Of a DNA stretch of 64,000 bases, positions 36,401-47,704 are shown piece by piece. The stretch covers positions 56,148,118-56,212,117 of the forward strand of contig CM049317.1 of the NCBI GenBank assembly GCA_026874595.1, read 5' to 3'. The DNA comes from Sipunculus nudus. Taxonomy: Eukaryota; Annelida; Sipuncula; Golfingiida; Sipunculidae. A model generated the notes under the pieces. The model was not told the DNA's origin. It ran no database searches and was given only the letters and a program-made list of their open reading frames with translations. Both the position numbers and the translations under genes were made by a program. Each line of letters starts with the position of its first letter. Position 1 is the stretch's first letter.

Positions 36401-37105
36401 GAGGGTGTTTATCTCTAAACTCAGAGTCTGTGACAGTATAAGATGCATGTCACCTGACTGGGCGGGCGTTCAACTGTCAGCAAGCAAAGTTGCAATGGGC
36501 CCTGACTCGGCTCAGGTGCCCAAATCAGGGTCCGAAATGTAGCTATACCCCCTTTTAACTGATTAAATCGGCCAGCCTGAGGGTGTTTATCTCTAATCAC
36601 AGAGTCTGTGACAGTTAGAGATGCATGTCACATGACTGGGCGGGCCTTCAACTGTCTTCAAGTTAATTTGCAATGGACCCTGACCGGGCTCAGGTGCCCA
36701 AATCAGGGTCGGAAATGTGGCTATACCTCAATCTTAACTGATAAAATTATTCCAACCTGAGGGTATTTATCTCTAAACTCAGAGTCTGTGACAGTATGAG
36801 ATGCATGTCACCTAACTGGGCGGGCCTTCAACTGTCTGCAAGCAAAGTTGCAATGGGCCCTGACTGGGCTCAGGTGCCCAAATCAGGGTCCGCAATGTGG
36901 CTATACCCCCTTTTAACTGATTAAAATGGCCAACCTCAGGGTGTTTATCTCTAACCACAGAGTCTGTGACAGTTAGAGATGCATGTCACCTGACTGGGCG
37001 TGCCTTCAACTGTCAGCAAGCAAATTTGCAATTCTCCCTGACCGGGCTCAGGTGCCCAAATCAGGGTCCGAAATGTAGCTATACCCCCTTTTAACTGATT
37101 AAATC
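24481..37105 (+). repeat. Satellite array: ~179-bp monomer in an 11-mer, 1964-bp higher-order repeat
   Basis: About 70 head-to-tail monomers, each containing 'CCTGAGGGTGTTTATCTCTA' (shortened), 'CAGAGTCTGTGACAGT', 'GATGCATGTCAC', 'CTGGGCGGGCCTTCAACTGT', 'CCGGGCTCAGGTGCCCAAAT' and 'GGTCCGAAATGTGGCTATAC'. Variant monomers recur in fixed order. The diagnostic 'GAGTTTGTGACAG' variant is at 24674, 26638, 28602 and 32543 (first G of GTTTGTG). The first two intervals are exactly 1964 bp and the last is 3941 bp, which contains one variant block of about 1977 bp. A second variant (minus-strand frames at 30554/34455 and 31283/35168) shows that the variant block itself recurs after about 3.9 kb. Short frames here are by-products of the repeat. 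The array ends abruptly at 37105. Confidence 0.95.
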
Positions 37106-39724
37106 AGTAGTACAGCCTTCACTAGCATTATGTAACCCACCCCAGGCAGCTTGCCTTAGGTCAGCCTGGCCACTACCAGCAGGCTTCCCCTCTGCCCTGC
37201 ACCCCCCCCCCCCCCCCAGATGGTGCATAAACTAGATGAATGTTATTATTTTCTGTATTTGATTCATTCTTATTCTAGGCTATGCTACATTTTAGATTTT
37301 GTATTGTACCACCAGGGTTACAATGATTAAAGTGTTCATTTAATTGTGTCCACAAAGTGGTGTATTGCTATGAAAGTGTGGATGTTCATCAGATAAGTAA
37401 TTCCTTACTTCAGAAGAGTAAAAACTTCACCAGGTGTGAAATTGACTATTAATTCCAGTAATAAATTAGAACTGGGATAGTAATTAGCACAATGATATTG
37501 TTTGTCCCTCATTCAACCAACAGTGTGTATACTTTATTTGAAAAGATGTTTTATTTTATCAAGTTTACTTTTATTTTATTTTGGTGAATAAAATTAAGCA
37601 TGTACTGAAAACTCCAATGTACAAAACTTTTTAATAGTGATTCAAGGAATATTCTTGTAGATGCCATGTTGTGGCATTATTTTCTTTAAATTCAGTTTAA
37701 ACATTTATGATTTAAAAATAATAAAATATATGTGTATGCATAATATGACCCAATATGAGCTACACTCTGGATATATGATGATTGCAACTTTTGCAACAAT
37801 TCTAATATTTTAACTTATAGTTTCAGTTTTTTACTCTGTATATATAATGATTGCAACTTTTGCAACAATTCTAATATTTTAACTTATATTTTCAGGTTTT
37901 TTTTATAAAAAATTTATAAAACCTGTAAATAAAAAAATGATTCAGATAAAAACTTCTTATTGGAAAAAGTGGATATGCTTAAAAAAAATAGGATTATATA
38001 TAAACTTAAATGCATTATTCCCTTGAAAGTGAAATAAAGGTATTAGTCCATTCTGACCGCTTACCTGTCCATCTGTAAATTTTCATATGCATCACAGTAT
38101 CTCAAAATTTTACTGTTTTTCTTCATGACAGTCTTGTCAGAGTATTAGTTTGCAATCATATATTTAGAACTTTACTATAACCAAGTGGGAGGGCCCCTTT
38201 CCTCTTAGCTTTTCATATTCTTATGTAAATGAAAAACATTACAATAGAATATTTCTACATCCACCTTCGTGCTGCCCTCACTTTTCACTTCTCCGAACCC
38301 CATCCCAAAGTCAGCCCCAGTAAGCAAGAACAAGATAAATCAGATATATTCATACTTTAATATTTTGTATAACTTTTCGTCCATAGGTACCTATGTACAT
38401 GCCAGAAATTATGTCAATATTGTGTAATTTGTAGACATAGTGGGCATCACAATAATGTACCTTGTCAAGACTAAAGAGATATTGTGTCATACAGTCACAA
38501 ATTCATAAATCACTTCATCAGCTAAGTTAATCATAACATCATATCTGTCAAATTGAAAGCTTGCAGACTACCATACACTTTAGATCCTTCAACAAATAGC
38601 CTTATCATCATTCTACTACTGCTTATTACTGCTGTCATTGCATTCATATTTGCTCAAATATATCACAGTTTTCAACCCCTCCTAAATTAATAAAAAATAA
38701 ACCACTATATTTGACTCTATTAATCCATCAGTCAGGTAATTTCATTTATCATTTACTCACATATTACATTACATTCCTTTATAATAGCCCAACATGTCCA
38801 TGATATTCATAAGCTTTATCGACTCGATATAGTATAACAGTGGAGAAACATTTATAGTCCAATCACGATCAGCTGAGCGCCGTGACCCATGGGTCCCTTG
38901 TTTTTCTTCAAGGGTGGAGGACAACTCGTAGAAATTGGAGGGTAGTCACAGTTTGGATATATATATGTATATATATATCATTTTCTGTGACACCTTTCAA
39001 AGAATTTACAATGAAGTATAACATTTAAAAATAAGTTATTTAATATATTTGAAGGATAAGTTAATTATAAACCAGTTTTAGACATATAATATTTAATAGT
39101 AAATTCAGAAATGTAATCAGTCTATAATTATAATTATTAATAAATTACAGAAATTTAACTGTCATTACCATGGCCACAGAATTGGGCTTGTATGAAAAAT
39201 GGTCAGAGTGGACAAGAGCAGATTTACATATATAAGCCGACCTATAATTATACTTTCATTCCTTCAATTCTACTTTCATAGGTGCAATGATCAAACACTG
39301 CTTGAAGTTTACAACACCATGGATCGTAATAACGTAATAAGCCCCCCCCCCCCCCCCCCCCCCGGAATTTTTAGGCATCTCCCTCAGAAAACAAGGATTG
39401 AGAATTTCTCATTATTTTATCACCCCGCTTGATGAGTTTGATGCCGCGAAATTATGTCAGTGTTTCTCAAGCCCATACATATTGATTAACAAAAGGATAT
39501 TTTACCTGCAAAATAACACACACAAAAAACCAGAATTATGAAAAAGGTCATATGTCAGCCTAGGACAGCAGCAAGTGAAGGAATCATCCATTCCCGTATT
39601 TACATTAAACACTGTCGATTTCCAATATATTTCCAATAAATCTGTACCGCAGCAGGAAATTTCAGCGCCCCGGCCAGTAATTCAACAGAGATGAACAACT
39701 CGTTGCTTTCGTCGGATATATATA
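37106..39724. other. AT-rich spacer between direct and inverted satellite blocks
   Basis: I recognise no gene. It holds a poly-C run at 37201-37217, a 74-bp tandem duplication at about 37771-37906 ('TGATTGCAACTTTTGCAAC' in both units), a remnant of the family-A end near 38869-38900 ('CAGCTGAGCGCCGTGACCC'), a (TA)n patch near 38960 and a poly-C run at 39343-39363. Confidence 0.5.
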
Positions 39725-39894
39725 TTAGCACCCTCAGGTTGGCCAACAAAATGAGTTTAGATAGAAGAATAGCCCAATTTCGAAACTGATTTTGACCTCT
39801 GAACCCGGTCAGGGCCCATTGCAAATTTCCAAACAGTCAGATGAAACCGAGCCTAGTCAGGCGACATGCATCTCTGACTGTCACAGACTCTCAG
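39725..39894 (-). repeat. Single satellite monomer in inverted orientation
   Basis: The reverse complement shows the same landmarks as the main array (CAGAGTCTGTGACAG reversed as CTGTCACAGACTCT at 39880, CCTCAGGTTGGCCAA at 39731, CCCGGTCAGGGCCCATTGCAAAT in part). It ends where the 39895 insertion begins. Confidence 0.8.
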
Positions 39895-40590
39895 TGGCGT
39901 ACCTAAGGAGGAGGGGGGGGGGGGGCGGCAGGGGCGGTCCGCCCCGGGCGGCACATTTTGGGGGGCGGCATTTCGGGGAATTAGTATAATAAGTGGTGCA
40001 AGGAGTTCCACAAAAAGTACAAATTCGATCTTTTTGTACCATGTTCAACTATCCTGGGATTATAAACTGGACAGTGGAACCTATCAAATGATAAGCGAAC
40101 AATTTGCACATTTTTGGGGGCGGCATTTCTGGGATTAAGTTTAATCAGTGGCATAAGGAGTTCCACAAAAAGTACAAATTTGAACTTTTTAGTCCAATGT
40201 TCAAGTATTCAAGGGATTATAAACTGGACTTTTAAACCTACCAAATGATTAGCGAACGATTTGCACATTTTTAGGGGCGGCATTTCTGGGATTTAGTTTA
40301 ATTAGTGGCTTAAGGAGATCCACAAAAAGTACAAATTTGGCCTTTTTGTCCCATGTTCAAGTTTTCCAGGGATTATAAACTGGACAGTGGAACCTACCAA
40401 TTTATTAGCGAACGTTCTGCATTTTTTTTTGGGGGGGGGGGGGCATTTATGGGATTTAGTATAATCAGTGGCAGAAGAGGTTCCTCAAAAAGTTCGAATT
40501 TGGCCTTTTTGTCCCTTTTCAAGAATTTCAGAGATTAAAAATTTGGCGGTGGAACCAACAAAATTATTTGCGGACGATCTCTAAATCAAA
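39895..40590 (+). repeat. Four-copy ~156-bp minisatellite
   Basis: Starts CAGTGGCGTACCTAAGG, a common terminus of DNA transposons, followed by a G-rich stretch. The unit containing 'GGGGCGGCATTTCTGGGATT', 'GGAGTTCCACAAAAAGTACA' and 'GGGATTATAAACTGGAC' occurs at about 39960, 40116, 40272 and 40437 (spacing 156, 156, about 163). The last copy is the most diverged. Possibly internal repeats of an inserted transposon. Confidence 0.65.
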
Positions 40591-40612
40591 GGCAATAAAT
40601 ATATTTCTGTAG

Positions 40613-40858
40613 TTATTCTTTGTTAGATCTGTGGTCTTGCAATGTCAGAACGCCATCGATAAACTGACCAATCATGCAAAAAGCCTGCATTTCAGGGCGA
40701 TCGTCGTTTACAGAAATCCCTAGCAGCATCTGATAATCACCAGGGTAAAACCCTGCCAGAAGACCAATGGCACCAGGTAGTGGGGTGGGGTGTCTGTCGT
40801 ACATATTCTGCGAAATTATTTTGACGAATTGTGCTGCTCTTTCCTTGGAAAGTATTAA
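40613..40858 (-). CDS. Unrecognised protein-like exon or gene fragment
   Basis: An 80-odd-residue open stretch on the minus strand ends at a TAA (40615-40613) and can be extended upstream past its first Met to a possible acceptor (TACTTTCCAAG|, about 40859). The peptide has a balanced, globular composition, with 'GAIGLLAGFYPGDYQMLLGI' followed by 'VNDDRPEMQAF', unlike the low-complexity frames elsewhere. I do not recognise the family. It lies in the 1.1-kb segment that interrupts the inverted satellite block, next to the minisatellite, so it could be transposon-derived or a captured host fragment. Confidence 0.3.
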   Translation of the reverse strand, partial: LILSKERAAQFVKIISQNMYDRHPTPLPGAIGLLAGFYPGDYQMLLGISVNDDRPEMQAFCMIGQFIDGVLTLQDHRSNKE

Positions 40859-41034
40859 GAATTTCCATTCTTGAATCCTTGAAATCCCGAAATTCCAGGA
40901 TATTTAAACAGCCTGAAACAACCTGAAATGCTCTTTTTCCATGATTCTTCATACTCTAACATCAGTCTCGTTAAAATAAAGGCGTTTACACCATCATGTA
41001 TATAATGAGTACTACATAAAAGCCCATCCAGGTT

Positions 41035-43260
41035 ACATCCATCTCTAACTGTCACAGACTCTGAGATTAGAGATACACACCCTCGGGATGGCCAATTTAA
41101 TGAGTTGGGATAGAGGTTTTACCCCATTTCGAACCCTGATTTGGACCCCTGAACCCGGTCAGGGCCCATTGCAAATTTTCAAACAGACAGATGAAACCGA
41201 GCCCAGTCAGGCGATATGCATCTCTTACTGTCACAGACTCTGAGATTAGAGATAAACATCCTCAGGTAGGCCAATATAATCAGTTGAGATATCGGTATAA
41301 CCGCATTTTGAGCCCTGATTCGGGCCCTTCAACCCGGTCGGAGCCCATTGCAAATTTGCTTGAGGACAGTTAGAGCCCCGCCCAGTCAGGTGGCATACAT
41401 CTCTAACTGTCACAGACTCTGGGATTAGAGATAGACACCCTCAGGTTGGCCAACAAAATGAGTTTAGATAGAAGTATAACCCCATTTCGTTCCCTGATTT
41501 TGGCCCCTGAACCCGGTCAGGGCAAATTGCAATTTTGCTTGCAGATAGTTAGAGCCCAGCCCATCCAGGTTACATCCATCTCTAACTGTCACAGACTCTG
41601 AGATTAGAGATAAACACCCTCGGGTTAGCCAATTTAATGAGTTGGGATAGAGGTTTTACCCCACTTCGAACCCTGATTTGGACCCCTGAACCCGGTCTGG
41701 GCCCATTGCAAATTTCCAAACATTCAGATGAAGCCTCTCCCAGTCAGGCGACATGCATCTCAAACTGTCACAGACTCTGAGATTAAAGATAAACATCCTC
41801 AGGTAGGCCAATATAATGAGTTGAGTTGGAGGTATAGCCGCATTTTGAGCCCTGGTTCGGGCCCTTCAACCCGGTCAGGGCCCTGTGCAAATATCCTTGT
41901 AGATAACTGGAACCGCGCCAAGTTAGGTGACATGCATCTTTAACTGTCACAGACCCTGAGATTAGAGATATACACCATCAGGTTGACTAATATAATGAAT
42001 AAAGATAGAGGTGTAACTCCATTTCTAACCCCGATTTGGGCACCTGAAACCTGCCAGGGCTCATTACAAATTTGCCAACAGACAGAGGAACCGAGCCCAG
42101 TCAGGTTACATGCATCGCTGACTGTTACAGACTCTTATACTAGAGATAGACACCCTGAGGTTGGCCAACAAAATGAGTTTAGATAGAGGTATAGCCCCAT
42201 TTCGAACCCTGATTTTGGCACCTGATCTCGGTCAGAGCCCATTGCAAATTTGCTCGTAGACAGAGCCCCGTCCAGTCAGGTGACATATGCATCTTAAACC
42301 GTCAAAGACTCCGAGATTAGAGATAAACGCCCTCAGGTTGGACAACAAAATGAGTTTAAATAGAAGTTTAGCCCCATTTCTAACCCTTTTTTGGGTCCCT
42401 TATCCCGGTCAGAGGCCATTGCAATTTTGGTTGCGGACAGTTAGAGCCCCGCCAAGCCGGTAACATGCATCTCTAACTGTCACAGACTCTGAGGTTGGAG
42501 ATAAACACCGTCAGGTTGGCCAATAGAATGAATTATGATAGAGGTACAGGCCCATTTCGAACCCTGATTTGGGCCCCTGATCCCGGTCAGGGCAAATTGC
42601 AAATTTGGTTCTGAATAGTACGATCCCCGTCCAGTTAGGTGACATGCATCTGTAATTGTGACATTCTCTAAGATTAGAGATATCATCTTGTTGCTGAATT
42701 GAGAGAGAGGTATAGCCTCACTTAGAACCGTCGTTTGGGCCCCTGAACCCGGTTAGACACCAATGTAAATTTATTTTTTTTTTAGATGGTGGGTATGCAT
42801 GGCTTGTTGTCACAGACTTTGTGATTAGAGATCAAAACCCTCAATTTGGCCAAAATAATGATTTAATATAAAGGCATAGCCCCATTTTGAATTCCCGTTT
42901 GCCTCAGGTTGGCCAATATAATGAATTAAGATTGTGGTATAGCCCCACTTTGAACCGTGGTTTGGGCCCTTGGTCCCTGTCAGACACCAACGCAGAGAAA
43001 ACTCATACCGCTCCAAGTCTTGCTGTCACAGGCTCTGGGATAAGAGATACTTAAACCCTTCATTAAATTTGGCCTTCACCATTTAGGAATATAGACGTAT
43101 AGCTACAAAACCCGGTTTTGGTCCTTGAACCCAATGAGAAACCCATGCAAATAATTGTTATAGATAATCCAAACCATTCAAAGGGGCTTGACATGCATGG
43201 CTTGTTGTCACAGACTCTGAGATAAGAGGCTACAAATCCTCGATTTGGCCAGCGCAATAT
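41035..43260 (-). repeat. Diverged satellite monomers in inverted orientation (about 12)
   Basis: CTGTCACAGACTCTGAGATTA-type motifs (shortened) recur about every 179 bases (for example near 41049, 41228, 41407, 41586, 41765, 41944, 42475). Between them are 'CCTCAGGTTGGCCAA', 'AACCCGGTCAGGGCCCATTG' and 'CAAATTT'. Divergence increases toward 43.2 kb, where monomers are shortened. It is the same family as 24481-37105 but not homogenised with it, and its orientation is opposite. Confidence 0.85.
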
Positions 43261-43384
43261 ATCACGGAAAACGCTCTTTAATTAATTTATTATTGAAATA
43301 TCTTTTTCTTCTTCTTTTTATTAACGTCGGCGTTTATGAATACTTCATGTGACGTCATACTTATATCATCAAATCACATCAGGA

Positions 43385-43610
43385 CACAGTCTCTGGTGCA
43401 GTTGGACCACACAAAAGTGTATGGGCATTGCCTGCGACCGCCATCCTGTTGGTAAGCATAGTGGTAGCGACCTCTGGTGGATATTGTGTTAACCAACTGG
43501 GTCCGGATATGTTACCTCCGGATGGCGCAACGTCCGGATAGCTTGAACTCGGTCTTTGCCTGGGTCCAACGGGTACCCAGCTTTCGTGTTGAGCCACAGG
43601 GAGGCACTCT
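43385..43610 (-). repeat. Inverted counterpart of the 23.7-kb ATCCGGA block
   Basis: On the minus strand it reads 'TTCAAGCTATCCGGACG' and 'CCATCCGGAGGT', both found at 23828-23880 in plus orientation. The remainder is only loosely similar. The two blocks therefore face each other across the satellite region. Confidence 0.4.
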
Positions 43611-43902
43611 AAGAGTTGACTCGGCGGATGTATGAACTTGTTTTACAATCTGTTATTAAACGCGGTGCATGCACCAGTGTTGACAAAGAGAAAATAAAAC
43701 ACATATAACCTGAGGTGGTTGATGGTGTATGTACAGAAGGTTAAGGTAACTACATTGTCTGTTAAATTCTTAAATGTGAAAGCAGTAGCCCAAAATCCGG
43801 TGAGATATTGTCAGATATGAGATAGAGACAGCAGGCAAGGCCGTAGAGGTCACTCAGGATCACACTTGGTAATCATTTAGCATGGTTTAACTTGTTTGCC
43901 AT

Positions 43903-44338
43903 ACACTGTAGTTGGTTTCATATACGTAAGGATCATTTTTTCGCGGTTTTCATTTTGCATTGTTTCTCGAGGGTTCAATTTTCACGATCTTGCCACGTAG
44001 AACCTACATAGAATGTATCCATTATGACATTACTGAATTTGCACGCTAAATTGCAAACAAATGAGGAGGACAAACTAGAACGAGTGGAACGTCTTATCCC
44101 CTAAAGACAAATCATATGAACCATCTGATATTTTTATTTTTTTGTCATTCTATGACATCTTTTCATTTAACACGACATGTAATTATGTTATTATTCATAA
44201 TATCAATCGTTTACCTTTCAAATTTTAAACCTGTATAGATTCATCTTCTGTAAAGTTTCATCTTCGCGATAATTTCACTTTCCCGAATATCGCGAAATTT
44301 AAACCTTTGCGAAGAAAAAAGCCAACCACAGTATGCTA
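43903..44338. repeat. MITE-like element with CATACTGTGGTTGGC ends
   Basis: CATACACTGTAGTTGGTTTC at the left and AAGCCAACCACAGTATG at the right are inverted copies. The interior carries 'TTCGCGGTTTT', 'TTCTCGAGGGTTC' and 'TCGCGAAATTTAAACC' motifs. No coding frame. Confidence 0.45.
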
Positions 44339-46430
44339 ATTTGGGTTGATTTTGTCAAGTGGTATTGTGGTTAATTATCAAGAGCAGATGGGCACATGGC
44401 TGACGTGAATCTTATCCTTTTAATTCAGTTGCACAAGTTGCAAAAGTATATCTACTGGTTGTCATAGGACCTGAAGTTAAATAACATTAACGTCAGGGAA
44501 ACTTGTTGCACGGAATAGAGAGCAAGTCCCCTCGAACGATAATAACAGAAAAACACGTCAGATAACTAACTGACAGTGAACATTAATTATGTTCACAAAT
44601 GTTTTATGGATGTTTGTTTCAACGGTTTCAGACAAAAACGTTGTTAACTTGACTTAATTTTTCCTAAAATAAATGTATTGTTATCCGTTTGTCGACTAAC
44701 GGATTTCAAACCACCATGCAGCCTTCTGCATGACCATGCATGCATATAATTAAGCGGTACGGCCTTTTCACACTGGGCGGCTTGCGCGTAGCCCATAGTA
44801 AGTTTCGGCCTAAAAATGCGCGTTTATCTTAAGTTTGTTTAATTTTTATCATGGCGAGTTTTCAGTGAACTTGTTTTTTTTTATGGCTATAACAAGATGC
44901 TATCAGTTAGATCGCTTAATTCACGATTTATGGCAATGATCTGACCTTTGTTTATTATCGGGAAAACTCCCGCGTTTCTGGAAACACGTGCGTTAGTTGT
45001 CAACATATCCATTCAAATGAGGCAGCTTGTTGTGAGACCCTGGCCAATAGGAAAAAGTCTTGCCGGGATAATGGCAAACAGGAGGATCGAGATCTGGGAA
45101 GCCTATTCTGGGTTATAAAATTAGAATGTCACGCGTTACAGATACCGTGGCAAGTATTATTTTCTACCCGAACTTATTAAAAAATACGCACAGAAGGAAA
45201 ATGATGAATCATTAATACCCAGTTGTCACTTTTTCATCGGATGTTTAGGTCGCGTAAAATTATTTTGCGGGACGCTTTTTTTGCACCACGAAAAATGAAT
45301 GCTTTTTCCAAGACTGAAGTAGCCTAGCACTTCAGTCTTGATCGAGACTAATCAGTTTGAAGTGAGAGAGAGAATATAGTAGAAAAGTCTATCGTATATT
45401 GGAGGTGGAATATTATGGCATGACTGAAATCAGTCATGAAATACAAGGATTATGTATAATGAGACATATTGGGGAAATAATGATAAATGAAAATAAATGC
45501 TGAGACAAGACTAATTAAATTAAGTCACATTCTTCACAGTTAATTTTTTGTTAAAAATAACTGTTTTAAGTAAAAACTTTGTTACACCTTGATTGTAATT
45601 CTGACTGACTGTTACAACATGTCATAGTCCAAGGACGGTTTTATTTTTAGGTCGCATTAGAATGGAGCCTTTTCTATAAGTTGCATCTATCTTATTGTAT
45701 CCTTGATTAAACAGCTTGATCAAATACTAAATATATATCAAGGCTGACAATTGCTTTATCATGTACTTATCCTTGGAATTAATCTAAATCATGATTTCCA
45801 TAAAATGTGATTGCAGTCATAAGTGAGAAACATTGTATTGGGGTTTTGATCCAGAATGGGTCAATATGTCAGCTCATAACTTTTCAGTTTATGATCACAA
45901 TAATATTAAAGATCTTTTGTTTGCAAACTTCTCAATTGCTTCAGTTTCACCATTTTACAGAAAATATGTCGTCAGATCACAAAATTTATTTGCAACAGTT
46001 CCCTTCTATTCAATTAAATAAACCTTCTCAACCAACTATAGCCTATATTACCACTTACTTGCAGGATCTGCTACATTTTGTAATTTTTTTTTTATTTTAC
46101 ATCTCTGCTTTAATATTATCTGATCACCTCTACTTTCCCCTCCCCAACCAAACATATATATAACATATTCACGTACACTATATATAGTCTGTTGAATAGC
46201 TTTATCTCTATATGTTAACATTTTGATCTATAACCATAAAGGCACATTTAAGCTGAGCACCGTGGACCATGGGTCCCTTAATTATAAAAGTATGTTTAAT
46301 GAATAATTCCATCGGTAACATGTGTATGTTGCGATTATATATTTATTAATATACATATATAATTGTTTTTTCTAGGCTGTTTGCAATGTACTGTTGGTAA
46401 AGTGCTCGATGGTATACCCAGAGCGTATAA
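44339..46430. other. No gene recognised; small hairpins
   Basis: AT-rich. Contains an 11-bp perfect stem AAGACTGAAGT / ACTTCAGTCTT at about 45309-45338 and a short palindrome CATGACTGAAATCAGTCATG at 45419-45438. A family-A end remnant lies near 46250-46280. Confidence 0.4.
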
Positions 46431-46432
46431 AT

Positions 46433-46812
46433 ATATATCATGTATAAGGAATCAAACGATTGTAAGCATCGTGATGTAAGCATCGTGTTGACTAATTAGT
46501 TTCTTACCGTTATACGGCACTCTTCAGGACGGTATGACCGGAGGGGTTGTAGATTGAGCACTTGCTTAACCAACGCATTTAACTTAAAAACAAGTTGTAG
46601 ACACGCTAACAAATTTCTCTTACGTAAGCTCAACACAAAGAGTAATTCAGATTAGGCACGTTGTACAGGTATTAAGCACAAACACGCTTCAGTGAACAAC
46701 CAGGTGCTCAATGTACAACCCCTCAAGTCATACCGTTCTGAAGTGCCGTACAACGGTACGAAACTTATCTGTCAACACGATGCTTACATGCAATCGTTTG
46801 ATTCCTTATACA

Positions 46813-46835
<23 letters not shown>
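46433..46835. repeat. Foldback element with ~125-bp inverted arms
   Basis: The left arm runs from ATATATCATGTATAAGGAAT at 46433 to about 46562. The right arm (about 46690-46820) is its inverted copy, sharing 'AATCAAACGATTG', 'AAGCATCGTGTTGAC', 'ACCGTTATACGGCAC'-like and 'GAGGGGTTGTA'. Both outer ends run into TA repeats, and the right side abuts a (TA)n tract ending at 46880. It is probably a non-autonomous element that targets TA-rich DNA. Confidence 0.6.
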
Positions 46836-46888
<53 letters not shown>

Positions 46889-47290
46889 GCGAATGTTAAG
46901 TCGGGAGAACAGCCGGCTTGTCTCCCCTGCGTAATACTTTTTCTCTTTTTCAACGGAAACTGTTTTAATCTCAGTCTCTCTGATTGACTCCCCTGAAAAG
47001 AAATATATCTTTCAGATTTATCATTTTTATATAAAGTTCTATATCATAAACGTTTAGATTTATTTTTTATAGAGGTCAGAATAAAGGCGATATCAATACA
47101 ATTATTATGTAAATAGATCCTCACCATCTTGGGGATTACCGAAGGTTTCCGATACTGAACGGCTATTTGGCATGAAACCTTCCCTGACCGGTTTTTCAGA
47201 AACCTAAAAGCAACAATAGGACAGGTCGCATGGTATGGGTGCTTGGGCGTGACGTGCCCCTACTGACGATCCCGTTAGGGACATCACGGC
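46836..47290. other. No recognised feature
   Basis: (TA)n to 46880, then AT-rich unique sequence. Confidence 0.4.
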
Positions 47291-47353
47291 AGTCCAGCCT
47301 CATGTCATGCTATCGACAACACGTCGAATCAGATCTTGTCCACTTTGTTGCAG
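47291..47353 (+). repeat. 63-bp direct repeat, copy 1
   Basis: Nearly identical to 49405-49467 (AGTCCAGCCTCATGTCATGC ... TTTGTTGCAG; two differences seen). The flanks are unrelated. Its nature is unknown. Confidence 0.75.
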
Positions 47354-47631
47354 GTAGTTAAAATTATTTTCAAAATGTTGTAGATAGATTCCAAAGTATA
47401 AATTGAATGTCAATATAATATTCCCTAGTTAATTATATTAATATATTTTCTATCTGGGTGCTTTAATTATATATCCTTGTAATATTATCGTTATTACTAC
47501 GAGACCCCGAGAACCTTCGACCTCGAGTTCTTTGGTTGCACGGGAAACCCCCAGAATATATTCCTGTAAATCTTTAAAGGGACCCACACCACAAGTCAAT
47601 ATGCCAAATTATTGCTGACCTCTAAAAGAGC

Positions 47632-47704
47632 ATTTCCACGTGTCCAAATAATTTCCACGTGTCTAGATAATCTCCACGTATCCCGACAGAATTCCACGTG
47701 GGAC
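47632..47704. promoter_or_regulatory. Regularly spaced CACGTG (E-box) cluster
   Basis: CACGTG at 47637-47642, 47656-47661 and 47695-47700, and CACGTA at 47675-47680, each preceded by a TCC. The spacing is 19, 19 and 20 bp, close to two helical turns. CACGTG is the site of bHLH factors such as USF, MAX and CLOCK. The cluster could equally be a short degenerate minisatellite. No gene start is recognised next to it. Confidence 0.4.

Noticed and set aside
24481-37105. Many 60-97-codon frames with near-identical peptides
   Set aside because: They are produced by the satellite monomer and recur at its period; no independent sign of coding.
24481-37105. Possible CRISPR-like or rDNA-spacer repeat
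   Set aside because: Monomers of ~179 bp are contiguous with no unique spacers, and no rRNA sequence is nearby.
45309-45338. Perfect 11-bp stem hairpin as a terminator or RNA element
   Set aside because: Short hairpins of this size are expected by chance, and no adjacent gene supports a role.
45807-46163. 118-codon frame on the plus strand
   Set aside because: Hydrophobic AT-rich composition, overlapping open frame in another phase, no homology recognised.
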